Made by a program: the position numbers and the translations under genes. The notes below the pieces were generated by a model. That model saw nothing but the letters and a program-made list of their open reading frames with translations. It was not told the origin of the DNA and ran no database searches. Shown here piece by piece: positions 1-11,601 of a stretch of DNA of 36,952 nucleotides. The stretch is from contig NW_003118931.1 in assembly GCF_000003605.2 (NCBI RefSeq), positions 494,848 through 531,799 on the forward strand, written 5' to 3'. Position 1 is the first letter of the stretch. The number at the start of each line of letters is the position of its first letter. Origin of the DNA: Saccoglossus kowalevskii. Lineage: Eukaryota > Hemichordata > Enteropneusta > Harrimaniidae.

Positions 1-805
1 ATGGTGAGTGAATTTGTATGAGTCACTGTGAAACTGCCTTGATCCATCCCGGACCTATCACATTAAAGTGTTTGCCCTGGTTTATGTCCAAGTTGTTTAG
101 AAATTGGAATCTGGCCGAGGTGCGCTATACAACGGGTTGTTTATGCATTTTAAAAGTGGATTGAATCAGTGGCATATCACTGTTATTCCCACACGTGGAC
201 GTTGATGCTATATAACTGGCGCCTACGTGTTGGGGTCATATAGTCAATTATCATACTTGTGAGACGTCCATTAGTGTAGGTGATTGAAGATGATTCCTAA
301 CATGTGATAACAACTATTTTTAGTATTGACTACTTCTGGTGATGGAAACCTTGGCACATCTAATCGTGTAAACAAATCAAAGTTGATTCCTGTCTTACTT
401 GTTTTACTTGTCTGAATACATTACATTTAGATATCACAGTATGATTAAATAGATTGAAAACTACAATTTTATTCTGCTTTCTTCACATTTTATGGAGTAT
501 TTATGTTACACATTTGAAAACCCATTCACACAAGCAAGAATTAAAACACAATATCAATAGACAAATTAAAAGAAATATATACCTTCAAATAACAAATAAT
601 TATACCCTCAATTACATGACAACTACTGGTCCCGGAAATCAAATAACTCTCTAATAACCATCTAAAAGTGTACCGTTATTAATCTGTACTGTTATTTTAA
701 AACGTTGTGACTTTCCCCTATTTGTCTGCATAAATTATCATATTACTTTCTGAATCTTCCCCCAATCCCATATGATGCTGTATATTCCTTTGTGTGTATA
801 ATTTT
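1..805. other. 3' flank of gene A
   Basis: AT-rich sequence to the left of the gene A stop codon. The part nearest the gene is probably 3'UTR. No other exon, repeat or RNA gene is recognisable; the 66-codon open frame at 454-654 is AT-rich and has no visible domain. Confidence 0.5.
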
Positions 806-886
806 TCACTGGGTAACCAATTTCGTTGATAATTTGTTTTTCTTGATATATCTTTGTAGGAAGTTTCTTGTTGATGCTGCCCCTTG
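806..886 (-). CDS. Gene A exon 12: terminal exon
   Basis: 81 nt: 26 residues (QGAASTRNFLQRYIKKNKLS and a short tail) and TGA. Acceptor TTTGCAG|CAA. The tail diverges from gene B after the FLQ[QR]Y segment. A minus-strand AATAAA lies near 473-467, roughly 335 nt past the stop, as a possible polyadenylation signal. Confidence 0.85.
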   Translation of the reverse strand, partial: QGAASTRNFLQRYIKKNKLSTKLVTQ

Positions 887-3800
887 CTGCAAATAAATAT
901 AAAAAGGTTATTCTCATAGTATTAGCATTTCCATATCATGACAAGTACTCCATTGATACACACATCTGTTATGTCACCAATGTGTCAACGTTTGGCTCAC
1001 CTTAATGGCAAATTCTTTATCACCTGATTCCATGTCCACGTCTAGGGTTCCAAGGTAGTCAACATCAATAGCAATAGTGCGACCAATGTCTTTCTTCTGT
1101 GAATACCAAAAAGAAAATGGACAGGTTAAATATCATACATACATTTTGGTCAATATTGTGTATGTTTTATTATGAATGTTGGCTGTCAATATGACATATG
1201 CATACACTATTCTATTCGAAGTACATTGGAAAATGTTTTTTACTATGCAATGAATGGTTGATCACAACTTGCAGGCATACATTGACCTGCAATTACGATG
1301 TAGAAACAGAGTAAAAATTACATTTCCTTATTTTTTCTAAGGGTTCATACAACTAACACTATGTGACACAACATTCCATGAACGCTGTTTAGGCATAACT
1401 TTAACTTGTTACGTTAAAGACACATACTTAAAAAGTATAAACCTTAGTCTGGCCAATTTTAAAAATGACTACATGCGCTATGAGGCCATCGCAACAACAT
1501 TGTATAGAAACAAGCTTTAATAATCCAATTGTACAATATACAAAAATTCAGTTTACGCTTTTTGGCATTTTACTGGCGAGTCTCGTCCAACCGCACACAC
1601 ATTTGCGCATGGATGTAACCAATCTGTGTTGTGCACTCAAATAAAGAAGTGGGTAAGAAAAATACACATAACTTATATAACCTATGCCCTTTCTCACCGT
1701 ATAATGAAGTCGTTTGAGATTCACCGTCATTGTTGTAATTAATGTACTTATGAATTCTCCGACATTGGATATTGCTACACGGTCATAGCTAATAAAGTTG
1801 CTGTACAAGTCTATCCCTCTGCGTTCGGCAAATTGCAACAATTCTACCATGTCAATCTGCAATTAAGAAAATTCAAATTGAGAACATCAATATGAAAAAT
1901 CTGAAACCAGGGTAATTTTACTGTTTCTTTAAATCTATGTAGTTTTCTTTATATGCCTTGTTATTACGGGCCCGTGCGTTTTTTTAATAAGGTAACCCGT
2001 ATTTGTGACGTCATGAACAAGTTTTGGCCTTATGATTAACACTCGTTGAGACTCGCTGCGGTGAATGGTGCGTCCAACGACGTCACGCCACCGCGGGCGC
2101 AAGAGGAAAGCTCTTAACAGAGGGAAAAGATGTCAGAAGCGGGATTGCATTGGAAACGTGAACACGAACGTGTTTTGGAAAGCATTGGCGTACACAAATC
2201 TAGAAAAGTTGAGTTGTAGTACGAAGTTTATGTTATTCCCGTACGTACCGCGAAGCAATCAAAGTGACTGTCGAACCTGCGCTGCAACAGCTTTGATGAC
2301 ACCCAGCGTTTGACTGTGTCGTCGATGATCGAATTGATGCGACTCAGGGACTGATCGATAAGCGGTGAGTGATCTTTTGCAACGTGGGGCTCGGGGAACT
2401 TGACATAGATCGTGGAGCCTAGAATCTTCGGAAGTAGTTGTAACTCTCTGAGAGTGGCCGTGTTTCCTGGCGACACCATTGCGTCATCGCTAACTATAAT
2501 TGCCTCGTGGTCAGTGGTACAGAACGTTGTGAACCGGTTGACGATTTTTGACATCGTACCATATTTTCTCCGCTAGGATTACCCTTATAATCACTTTTGT
2601 CGTTTTGTGCGTGTTTGTCTGTGTGTGTGATTTCTAGTGTTTTCACAAATTATTTCCTCTGTGATTTTTTTGGCTTGGCCGATTTCTCTCAAACTTGGCA
2701 GCTAGGTCACACCTTCACCCTAGTTATTAGGAAAAATCTGGAAAAAAAATTGTGGTCCACCGTTGCCATAGCAACAGCCAAAAAAATGATTTTCGGATAG
2801 CTTCGCGCCAAAGGTATCTCGTCCTACAAATTTAGGATAAAACACTACTGACATAACTCATTCTACTCAGCTTGAGTGTGGAAACAAAGTTACTATTTGA
2901 ATTGTTGATGTCTTTTTTCATTACCGAGAAATTTTACCCCAAAGTTGGGGTAACTTTTCACCAGCAACGGCTTTTAACTCCTCTGTGATATTTTCGGCTC
3001 GGCTGATTTTGTTCATACTTCACAGGTAGGTCGTACCGTCACCTGACTAATTGGAAAAAAAATCCTGGCCCACCACTGCCATTGCAACATCCAAAAACTA
3101 ATTTTTGAATACTTTCGCCCCAAATGTGTTAAAAATGTCCTAACAGTTTTGTAATAGCAGTGTTCAAATGATCATGCTTTTTATTTTGGCTAGGTAGCGC
3201 ACTGGTAAAAGATCACCGACGCCGACATTGTTACATTGTATCAACGTAATCCCAACGCAACTTTGAACTTTGTATGAACTGTAAAGGCTGCCTTCATTCT
3301 AGAAAATACTATCGCAAAACGGTTGGAAATAATAAATGTAACAGCAGAATACGTCCTAGTGATAAACTGAGTAACTTCTAAAGACTGAATGGCTTTTGCG
3401 AACTTCGTATAGGGCCCATTCAGTTATAAACGGACGTTAGCTTCACGTTTATGTCACACCTTCGAAACAGCCAAAAACATGTTGCTTGTTTTTGAGCGAA
3501 GCGGATCACCAACCAGCCTACTGGCTTGTTGTAGTATGAATCATTTAATGAGAACTGACGATAGTGGTGAAGCTATTGTGTTCTCGCTGTAAATTTTACA
3601 AAATAATTAGTGGATGGCGTGAGTCTGTTCTGCCCCAGTAATTTGGTTGGGAGTGACATGACCCTGCAATTGTTCGTGTTTTTGGTGGTTTGAATATAGC
3701 TTAGAAAGCATTGCTGTGTAATTTTCAGCTTTGCTTTGAATAGCAGTACTTTTGGACGCTACCATTTTTGGGGCGGGGCATAGCATAGACTCAACTTTCC

Positions 3801-6219
3801 TCTTCTTGTTTATTTTTCTGTGAAGCACATATTTTGTAATGTTCAGAAACTGCCGTTTTACTTAGACATGCTGTTGCTATGCCATTCTTATATTTTATGA
3901 ATTATTAGTTTAAATATTTAATTTCTTTAATATTTACATTAGTATTTTATTTATCTTTATTTGTCTCTAGGCGGTATTAATGCCTGTACGCGCCTCACCA
4001 CGCCAAATTGGTTAGCCCAAGATTCGGATACGATTATATTTTTTATGAAATCGAGAGATTCGCACCGGAGCCCAATTCCGGTTATCCACGTCCTCCATTG
4101 TGCGTAAAACGAATTATCTTGCGATGGACTTAGTGCGAGAAATATCCGAGTTTCAAATCTAAATCGTATTGTCCCATATTTCAGTTTTCTGTAAACATAT
4201 ATTGTCGTAGTTACATATTTAGTAACTACCAAAGAATGTCCTAATCGTACTTACAATTCTCTTTTTTCACAATTTGTGGAATAAGATGTCATACTTCAGT
4301 TTGACCAGTTTTATGAAACTGTGAAATACTGGATCGTTTATTTCAATCATTAAATAGCCTAGTCATTAACAATTTATGAATTAAATATCCACTTAACCAC
4401 ATCACCACTTAAAAAAGGGTTCTGGTTCTATTAATTGTTCCCTTTTTTCCGTATGCCACCGTATGTATGTCGCCTTATTGCTGAATTATTAAGTTTTATA
4501 AACTATATGTAATATGGTGCTATTCTCAATGTTGTACAATTTTTGCAAAATATAATGTAACTATATGAATAAAATATAACTCAAGAAAGAACCGCGACGA
4601 GATTAATCTCCTCAGCTGACTTTTCGATTACCAATGTGTAATTTTACAACCCAGGTTTTTATAAAGACGTACTTTTCAGCCAAAATGTTCGCTGAAACTG
4701 CTGAACTGAAGAATCTAGAATGGATGCATTGGCATTAGATTGATCGATAAAAATATAATCTCATACCAATTCATTTTCCGAACAGAACTAATTCCATTCT
4801 CTAATCATCCCAAATGTGAGCTTAGTCACACAGAAGCTTTGATGCGGTTGATGATTGCCCATAACTGAACTGTTGTGTTTTCCGTAAGCCCTCGTGATGA
4901 TTCAAACGTCATGGCCATGTTTTTGTGAACACATATCCACCCAATGGTAAAAAACATGATTCTATGTGTTCTGGTGAATCAAAAATAAGATCGACATTTC
5001 CTGAATGACAATCCTGGGCCCCTAAAAAATTTCCCTTAAATCACAAGAGTGGCAAAAAAGTGGTTTACCGATTGGACTACCAACAGGTGGTCGTTAGGGA
5101 TAGGTAATATGGTCATTCATTCCACACATCTACAAATATAGTATAATGACTGAACTAAACAATAATTGAAATAAATAGCCCAATAATTCATGGGTTCATT
5201 GGTTGTTATATTTTGGGATATAAATAAAATAATGGTTAGAGTATACAAAATATGTAATAAATAAAAAAAAATTATATACTCACCTTTCCATCATGATTTC
5301 TGTCCAAGTCAGCAAAAACGTGTTCAAAAGTATAATCATCACCAAATAATAGCTTGGCATCCTCCTTTGTAAAAGTCTTACTCTTAAAAACAATAAAAAT
5401 ATTATAAAGGTATAAAACAAATGTTATTCGTCTGATAGAAATAACAAACACATGTAAAATAATATCTTACATCACTCAATAGTTTCTTCATCTCTCCTTT
5501 GTCGACAGTGGCGCTCTTATCTAGGTCATTTTCATCTATAGCTTGTAAGAATTTACTGAAGGCTGTGGCTATCTTTGTGAATTCTCCTTCTATTTTCTCA
5601 GTCTCCTGCTCAGATTCAGTTTTTTTCCTGTAATATATTAAATGTTGGCAATGTGCTTCAAAATGAACAAATCAGCAAAGATACACACGATACAGGTAAG
5701 TTAACCTCCATATAAACAACACACATATATTTCTATTGTGCACCAACAAAAAAGGTTCGTAATTAAAATGCCTTAATAACCGCTTTAAACTATAGATCAA
5801 AGCAATATCAATGTTGTGAATGGCATGCATTTCACTCATTCAATTTACATACCCGCTGTGGGTGTGTACTTGCAAAATTATATTATGTTATCAAAAGTAG
5901 TGTTCATACTTCCCATAGTTCCTGCCATTTATACTAGAGTGCGTTTACCTGGCTAACTTTGTGTCTGGTCTTTCTACATGCATCGATTCACCGGCAGTCA
6001 TGAGCTCTTCATATAACTCTGGGTCAGTGTCGCAATACTGCATTAAATAAAACTAGAAATCTAACTTGTTCTGTTTATATAACTTTCTGTTTATATATAA
6101 ATTGGTTTCATAGATTTAGTCACATGCATATGTTATTAGAGTCAATCGCAGAAAAAGATATTATTTAGTCACATATCGTTTCTTCAGATATTATAGATAT
6201 TATAGATAGATATTATTAG

Positions 6220-6313
<94 letters not shown>

Positions 6314-9300
6314 AATAAATATAATGACTAACCAGAAAATATTTCCATGACATGAATAAGAGGCAAAAAACCAGCAAAATTAAGACCTATTAAATTACCG
6401 TCAAGACGCCAAGTGTACGAGGATTGTGTTTTCCAAATCGCTCTTCTTGTTTCCACAGTTTGAATAAGTCTTTCAATGGTTGTATACGGGCAAGAAAACT
6501 GTCCTCTTTCTTCATAGACAGCCACCAACCTTGGTTAAAAACAGAATTGTTTAAGTATCGCTGTATTTAGGATGGCGCTCTGGTTATGGTGGTATTTGAC
6601 TGTATATTATAATATATATTTGTTGGATAAATATCAATGTTATGAACGCAAATTTCTGAATAGTTATAATACTGACATGCCATTTGGGTACATGCAGCGA
6701 GAAAGAGCGAGAACCTACGAACTAAAATTACAACCGTTTTACTTTGTTACCTTTTAAAGCATTTAACATTTTAATCAAGTGAACGAGCTAGCGTTATTAT
6801 AAATAGTGTTAATTTCTGGTTACAAAGTTGTATGTGAAATCTATCCAAAACGATCATTAAATTACAAAAAAAGTGTTTCTCAGAAGCTTTTCCGCTTTGT
6901 TGTGCAAATATAGAATTCCAATAAATATTTAGCCGTGAATACAGAATACTCACCATCATAACAGTGCAAGGGTAAATTCGCCAATACACCGCCGTCTACG
7001 CACGTGTCTATGTTGTCGCCATTCTTTAATTCGACAGCTTTGAAAACACCTGATATTGGAACATAACGATATATATCAATTACAAGAAATCAGCGTGACA
7101 CATGTATTTGTTTTGTTTTTCATCAAAACTGTTCTAAAAGTCGTCTCCTCTGCGAAGGCGCATATGTGACTAAAAAATAGGTCAGATTCGTTCGAAACTT
7201 TGCTGAATTGTTGTCACATAATTCAAACTGTATGTATGCAATTGCCATTCATTTGATTCAAGTGATCTCTATAAACCAAAATTAAAGCGGCAATAGCTAT
7301 AACTATCCATCTTTTTCTTCGATTTTTATTTTAAATAAAAGTATATATTTGTACGGACACTGAAAGCATAACATATACGTTATATACCGACGTTTAACAT
7401 TAAATTACGCTAAAAAAAGATGGCCGCTAGTTTGCGACAAGATCACCGGAGGGCGTCATGTATTGAAATCCACTTTTAATAAAACGAACCACAGGGATTA
7501 CAAGTTGCCAGGAACCCTGGACAAAATCATGTCAAATACGTCGCCATTTTATGAGTCTAAGCCCGTCTCTCTGGTGTGTAAATTGTTATAAGCTTTCTAT
7601 GGTCCCCATAATGTGACTGATTTCAACAATTTAGACTATGCAAATATAGTTTTCACATCGCCCCGCGTAGGGAAAGTTTTGCCCATGCAATTATGTCTAA
7701 AACCAATTTCAGTGAAATTTAGTCATTTCTATGTGGTTGTATTTAGATAGAAAAAAATGTAAATCACAGCTATTGCCACTTTAACAAGTAAATTAAGGAA
7801 TTTGTACTTATATTATTACAAATAAGTTTGGTAATTATTGGTTGCCTCATTTATTGTTCACTTCATGATTCATGACTAGATTGTACTGGGTGGGTTGGTA
7901 TCACGAAATTGTCAAAACTCCAAAACTGTTTTTGTTTTTGTTTTTGTACAAGCTCGCACGTTAATTGTGACAAATTCGTGATATCACTATAAGCAGGGTG
8001 CGCATCGATCTACACGTCGCTCAATACAATAGCCCTATTGTCGTTGCACATATTTGGCATAATATTATAATAATTATCACTTGCCTGGGATTGACATTGA
8101 CATTCTGACTGCCAACCTCACTGGCATATTGGGTGTGGTTTTCATGTGGCAATACTCGGCATCCATCCTGTTTACATTACATATCACAACACACAATTCC
8201 TTACCAAATTTGTCAAACAACTGAAATGTTATAAATGAAGACATTTAAATACGTACAGGTCGTTCGTCGTAATTTGGAAAACAGAGCACCACCGACAATT
8301 ACCTACCAATAACTGGCTCACATAAAAGCACCTTTGAATTGACGAACTAATATTAACTACATATGTTATTGAAGTCACACGCATATATTTGAATAATTTG
8401 ATACACAAACAAACCAATGTGTGAGAGCACGGGAAATCCACATGTTACATCGGAATTTACTAAATAAAGCTATTTGTATTATCTATAGTATTTACAGTAA
8501 AACAAAGGACACAATTCTTTTGCCATTGATTGACGCAGACTAAACTACATTTGATTCTTCTATGGTTTGAATTTCACTTACCTCTTTGAAGGTTATGTCT
8601 TTGTTACCGGTTTTGGCTTCAAATTTTGCCCCAAACCATTCTAGTAGCTTCTCACCGGGGTTCCATCCATACCCTCGAATGATATTTGGAATGAGACTCA
8701 GATAGCCGTAACCATGGTCTGGATGGGCGAAAGTAAAACAATTTACATTCATCGTTACAACTCAAATAGCCAGGCAAATAATTTTAATCAACGAGGGATA
8801 TGTGTACTACAGTTCAGGAATTACTTCGGGAAATTGCCTAAATGAACGAAAGACAAATATTATAATAATCATACATAACAATGAGAGTAATTTAAAATAG
8901 TTGTGTAAGAATGGTTTGAAGTGATTAAAAACAAAGAATCACAAAATATCACAATCATCAGCATTAACATCAATATTTGAGATTCAATGACCGCTCTCCA
9001 GAAAGTAAAAGTGATGTATGAATTAGAATATGACATGTTTATGAACTCATTGGATTATGATTTATCAAAAATAAAATACTATGACAGCATTACAACTAAG
9101 TTTTTCATTTGCCATACTCGCATTTCCCATTCATACATACAGTAAAAATCCGCGCATATGCGTAATTTGTGTGTTTCAAAAATCCAATCCAATATATCTT
9201 CACGAATAGCCATGCACAATCACTGGGAATATACGTATCGAGGGTTATCGAAACTAATGACATAATAATATTCAATTTTATATAAACGTGCATCATTGAT

Positions 9301-9834
9301 GCTCGAATTCGAATATTTTGTTTTTGCGTTTATAATATGGCATATTATGTGCGATTACTGATTACATCAAATTACATCTTCCTAATCTTTATTCTAGCAA
9401 AACGTTTCTATGACTCCCATTTAATAAATGTGTCAACTAAAACTAGGATGTCACGGAAATTTCATGGAAAGCAAAAATGTCTTTTAACTTTTAACACACT
9501 ACTAACAAATGAGAAAACTAACGCCCTTCAACTTGATCTTTGACATATGCTGTGAGATGACTCAGTCAATTTGTATCAAAATATATACATAACATACGCA
9601 CTCATTACCGATTAATTATTCAATCAACATCCTGGCTCAGAAAATACTAGTATTGATTTCGTTCAAACAATAAACAAAATACTCACCCAGTGTGACATGA
9701 GGTAATTCCTGGTCCATGAGAATGGACGCTTCATCAGGATGATAACCCATAGCCAGCATGGCAGCAAACATAGCCCCCATGCTTGTACCAGCAAATCGTT
9801 TTATTTTTGGCCACATACCGATGTTCATCAAAAC
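806..9834 (-). CDS. Gene A: patatin-like phospholipase with an EF-hand pair (exons 2-12; exon 1 not seen)
   Basis: Exons 9834-9687, 8718-8582, 8220-8085, 7049-6954, 6529-6399, 6037-5949, 5627-5471, 5382-5284, 1856-1698, 1096-1001 and 886-806 join into one open frame of 442 residues plus TGA. Exons 2-11 have exactly the lengths and phases of gene B; only the last differs (81 against 99 nt). The nucleophile motif GTSMG, the catalytic VDGG and both canonical EF-hand loops are kept, so the protein is probably active if complete. The exon with LEGGGTKG and the start codon is not found in the readable sequence upstream. It could lie in the N gap about 1.8 kb away. Substitutions against gene B are spread over a conserved frame with no stops, arguing against a pseudogene. 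Role as for gene B: acyl hydrolase, probably calcium-responsive. Confidence 0.87.
1001..1096 (-). CDS. Gene A exon 11: C-terminal patatin block
   Basis: 96 nt, 32 residues, starting KKDIGRTIAIDVDYLGTLD. Acceptor TTCACAG|AAG, donor TTAAG|GTGAGC. Confidence 0.92.
1698..1856 (-). CDS. Gene A exon 10: rest of EF-hand 2 and patatin helix
   Basis: 159 nt, 53 residues, starting IDMVELLQFAERRGIDLY and ending NLKRLHYT. Acceptor CTGCAG|ATT, donor ACG|GTGAGA. Confidence 0.92.
2228..2554 (-). CDS. Unrecognised 108-codon open frame in gene A intron 9
   Basis: An ATG-started frame beginning MSKIVNRFTTFCTTDHEAII, in a patch richer in GC than the surrounding intron. Composition is protein-like (mixed hydrophobic and charged, few low-complexity runs). 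I recognise no domain or motif. It could be part of a transposon protein or chance; a partly overlapping plus-strand frame (2065-2313) weakens the case. Confidence 0.2.
   Translation of the reverse strand: MSKIVNRFTTFCTTDHEAIIVSDDAMVSPGNTATLRELQLLPKILGSTIYVKFPEPHVAKDHSPLIDQSLSRINSIIDDTVKRWVSSKLLQRRFDSHFDCFAVRTGIT
2656..3120 (+). repeat. Two diverged direct copies of a ~150 bp sequence
   Basis: Copy 1 at 2656-2813 and copy 2 at about 2980-3120 share CCTCTGTGAT, then GGCT(T/C)GGC(C/T)GATTT, AGGTC..ACC.TCACC, GG.CCACC..TGCCAT.GCAAC and CCAAAAA in the same order, offset by about 324 bp. No coding frame is shared. Probably part of a repeat family in the expanded intron. Confidence 0.7.
5284..5382 (-). 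CDS. Gene A exon 9: first half of EF-hand 2
   Basis: 99 nt starting SKTFTKEDAKLLFG and ending DRNHDGK, the first seven loop residues. The loop is completed by IDMVE in exon 10, 3.4 kb away. Acceptor TTTAAG|AGT, donor AAAG|GTGAGT. Confidence 0.92.
5471..5627 (-). CDS. Gene A exon 8: EF-hand 1
   Basis: 157 nt. The loop DLDKSATVDKGE keeps calcium ligands at positions 1, 3, 5, 7, 9 and 12. 43 of 52 whole residues match gene B. Donor GAT|GTAAGA. Confidence 0.93.
5949..6037 (-). CDS. Gene A exon 7: acidic linker
   Basis: 89 nt, coding YCDTDPELYEELMTAGES and on to TKLA plus two bases. It corresponds to the linker before the EF-hands in gene B and is less conserved than the catalytic exons. Confidence 0.88.
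6221..6310. repeat. (AT)n microsatellite in gene A intron 6
   Basis: About 45 uninterrupted AT units between exons 7 and 6 of gene A. Long pure tracts like this are length-variable and prone to assembly error. Confidence 0.98.
6399..6529 (-). CDS. Gene A exon 6: WWLSM to NPRTLGVLT
   Basis: 131 nt ending HNPRTLGVLT, the turn after the catalytic aspartate. Acceptor CCAAG|GT, donor ACG|GTAATT. The following intron holds the (AT)n tract. Confidence 0.9.
6954..7049 (-). CDS. Gene A exon 5: catalytic aspartate VDGG
   Basis: 96 nt, coding VFKAVELKNGDNIDTCVDGG and then LANLPLHCYDG. The catalytic DGG is intact. Acceptor ATCAG|GT, donor GATG|GTGAGT. Confidence 0.92.
7282..7784. mobile_element. TTAA-flanked MITE in gene A intron 4
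   Basis: An element of about 495 bp (7286-7780) is bounded by inverted ends AGCGGCAATAGCT and AGCTATTGCCACT (one mismatch over 13) and flanked on both sides by TTAA. TTAA target duplications are typical of piggyBac and Kolobok elements. The interior has no transposase frame, so it is non-autonomous. It sits between exons 4 and 5. Confidence 0.8.
7926..7950. repeat. Short (GTTTTT)n tract
   Basis: A few GTTTTT units in gene A intron 4, just right of the TTAA-flanked element. Confidence 0.7.
8085..8220 (-). CDS. Gene A exon 4: patatin core, followed by a GC-AG intron
   Basis: 136 nt, reading LFDKFGKELCVVICNVNRMD and ending SMSIP plus one base. The acceptor TTTCAG|TTG is normal. The donor is CAG|GCAAGT, a GC donor with an otherwise perfect consensus; gene B has GTAAAT at the same place. 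Keeping the homologous boundary preserves frame and length. Confidence 0.91.
8582..8718 (-). CDS. Gene A exon 3: patatin domain
   Basis: 137 nt, reading HGYGYLSLIPNIIRGYGWNP and ending TGNKDITFKE. Acceptor ATCCAG|AC, donor GAG|GTAAGT. It differs from gene B at 6 of 45 residues. Confidence 0.92.
9687..9834 (-). CDS. Gene A exon 2: nucleophile elbow GTSMG
   Basis: 148 nt starting VLMNIGMWPK and carrying FAGTSMGAMFAAM, where the Ser is the predicted nucleophile. Acceptor TTGAAG|GTT, donor CTGG|GTGAGT. The frame upstream of the acceptor opens to a chance ATG at 9897, but alignment with gene B places the splice acceptor at 9835. Confidence 0.9.
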
Positions 9835-10183
9835 CTTCAAAAAATAAACGTCACGTAAACTAACGCCCCCTCCTTTGACATGCCTTGCAATTAACATAGT
9901 TACAACACAGAAATATGATTATGTGAATCGTATCGTATTTACATGATTTGACCTTAATTATACCGACTATACCAAATGATATTTAGTATACTAATACTAA
10001 TAAATCTTCATACATATAATTAATAGAAACAAGTAAAACAAGCTTTAGCCTAAAAAGTTATATAGACATAGGCGATATCGAATGGTATTGTGTCATTCAA
10101 ATATTAAGTCATGTGGCATGGCTCACGGGGACACTCATAATACATTTTATTTTTACAATATGGAAGATCCGGTTCATTTCATA

Positions 10184-10245
10184 ACAAAATACAAAATGCA
10201 GAGCAGATACTGAACAAAATACAAAATTCGGAACAGAGACACTGA
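10184..10245. repeat. Two ~31 bp tandem units
   Basis: ACAAAATACAAAAT(G/T)C followed by GAGCAGATACTGA in the first unit and GGAACAGAGACACTGA in the second: an imperfect tandem duplication. Confidence 0.75.
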
Positions 10246-10925
10246 CACATTCTGCATAGCGCTGCTAATCAACGATTGCTGGATGGTATTGTTAAATCGA
10301 GTTCAACATTTTGACATGTCCCAATTTATGACGGAAATAAAACAAACAAAAGCACCGAAATATTCAACACTTGAGGGCTTATACAAATAATGTTTTTATT
10401 TATTTAGTTTAGGGCGCAGTTCACATGCCACAATGTTCTAGAATATTCGTTAAAATCACACATTTAATGCCAAAAGTCATGCAACAATTTAATAGCCAGC
10501 CTGTTGGATTAAGTCAATATAATGATACAGAATTGTTAACTACAAGCATTAGACTGACTTCGCCATTTAATACACATCTACAGTATTTACAAACATGCAA
10601 TTACATATTTGGTTATTATAACAGATTTCTCCAATTGAAATCCCCAACTGTATGTGAATCTATCATTTGCCATAATGATGCAAATTCTAATCTTGCCTAC
10701 TCTGATTTCCTAGACATTTTATTGAACTCACCTTAAATTAAAAAGGGAGCCTGGATGGTCAAAATTAGCTAATCAGTCCCTCGTGATAAAAGTCTCATGC
10801 TACATATGTAATCGTCGACCCCCCAAATATTTCAATCAGAAAAGCCTCCAAACCGTAAAATGTATTAGACTAATTATATAAGTAAGATAAAATATACGCT
10901 CGAAAAGCAACATTATCAGAACTCG

Positions 10926-10941
10926 CTGCAAGGTGGCGCTA
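10926..10941 (+). promoter_or_regulatory. CTCF-like motif
   Basis: CTGCAAGGTGGCGCTA closely fits the bilaterian CTCF core (CC-x-x-x-AGG[GT]GGCGCTA). Motif match only; occupancy cannot be judged from sequence. Confidence 0.35.
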
Positions 10942-11601
10942 TTTTTATTTACGCTCCAAATTACCCAAAATCAACAGGTGACAGCTCGCCGTTCAAAATA
11001 CAACTAATTGAAAGCAGCTGGTTTTATTCATACGGATTTCGCTAATCCCTCAGAAATAATGAATAATGAATTGAACACAATTCGAGCTTTAGAGTCATCC
11101 ACATTATCCGCAAATCGAATGAAAATTATTTCACCTCGCTATTTATAGTAGCCAGATATTTATATTATTTAACGATATTAAGAGATCCTCTAAAATGGTT
11201 AATATTGTTTGATCTCAACTCAATTAACTCAATTTCAAAATAGCAATGGATTAAGACATAACTAATGTTACAAAATATAACATTTAAAGCCAACAATCAG
11301 AAATATAATGACAGTACGTCAATGTCAAGTAAGGTTGAATATCATCCCTATTTTATCTGTTGTGTACTAAATTCTACAGAGCAAATCTTTGTGCTTGAGT
11401 AGGATAGCGTATATAACTGTGGGACAATATCTCCTCAATGAGTTAATGTAAATTAGCTAGTATTAGAGTGTTATCTGCCCCTTTCAGTGTATATTATTTA
11501 TACCCTTTCAGCGTTTATTTCTAATTGGTAGTATTTTGATCTAATAGTTACTCCGCTGACTATTTTATAGTTCTTCTATCTACATCTTATTGTTTAAGAA
11601 A

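Larger units (their letters stand above)
1960..4600. mobile_element. Probable transposon-derived expansion of gene A intron 9
   Basis: Gene A intron 9 (1857-5283) is 3427 bp; the same intron in gene B (27189-28062) is 874 bp. The extra sequence is locally more GC-rich around 2040-2560, holds a diverged direct repeat (2656-2813 and 2980-3120) and an unexplained open frame. Ends are not resolved: I saw no convincing terminal repeats or target duplication, so the limits are approximate. Confidence 0.45.
9835..11601. other. Upstream of gene A exon 2, no exon recognised
   Basis: I looked here for gene A exon 1 (reverse complement of the glycine-rich GGGTKG codons and the MGTSQ start) and found none. 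It holds a ~31 bp near-tandem repeat at about 10184-10245 (ACAAAATACAAAAT units) and a CTCF-like motif at 10926-10941. The 103-codon plus frame at 10425-10736 shows no domain or splice support. Confidence 0.5.

Noticed and set aside
3957-4232. 91-codon minus frame in gene A intron 9
   Set aside because: No recognisable domain; gene A splicing skips it and it has no counterpart in gene B.
9835-9897. Gene A starting at the ATG at 9897 (intron sequence upstream of exon 2)
   Set aside because: The paralogue has a splice acceptor at the homologous place, TTGAAG|GTT is present at 9835, and this start would lack the oxyanion-hole motif.
10425-10736. 103-codon plus-strand frame upstream of gene A
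   Set aside because: AT-rich, no recognised motif, no splice or promoter support; probably chance.
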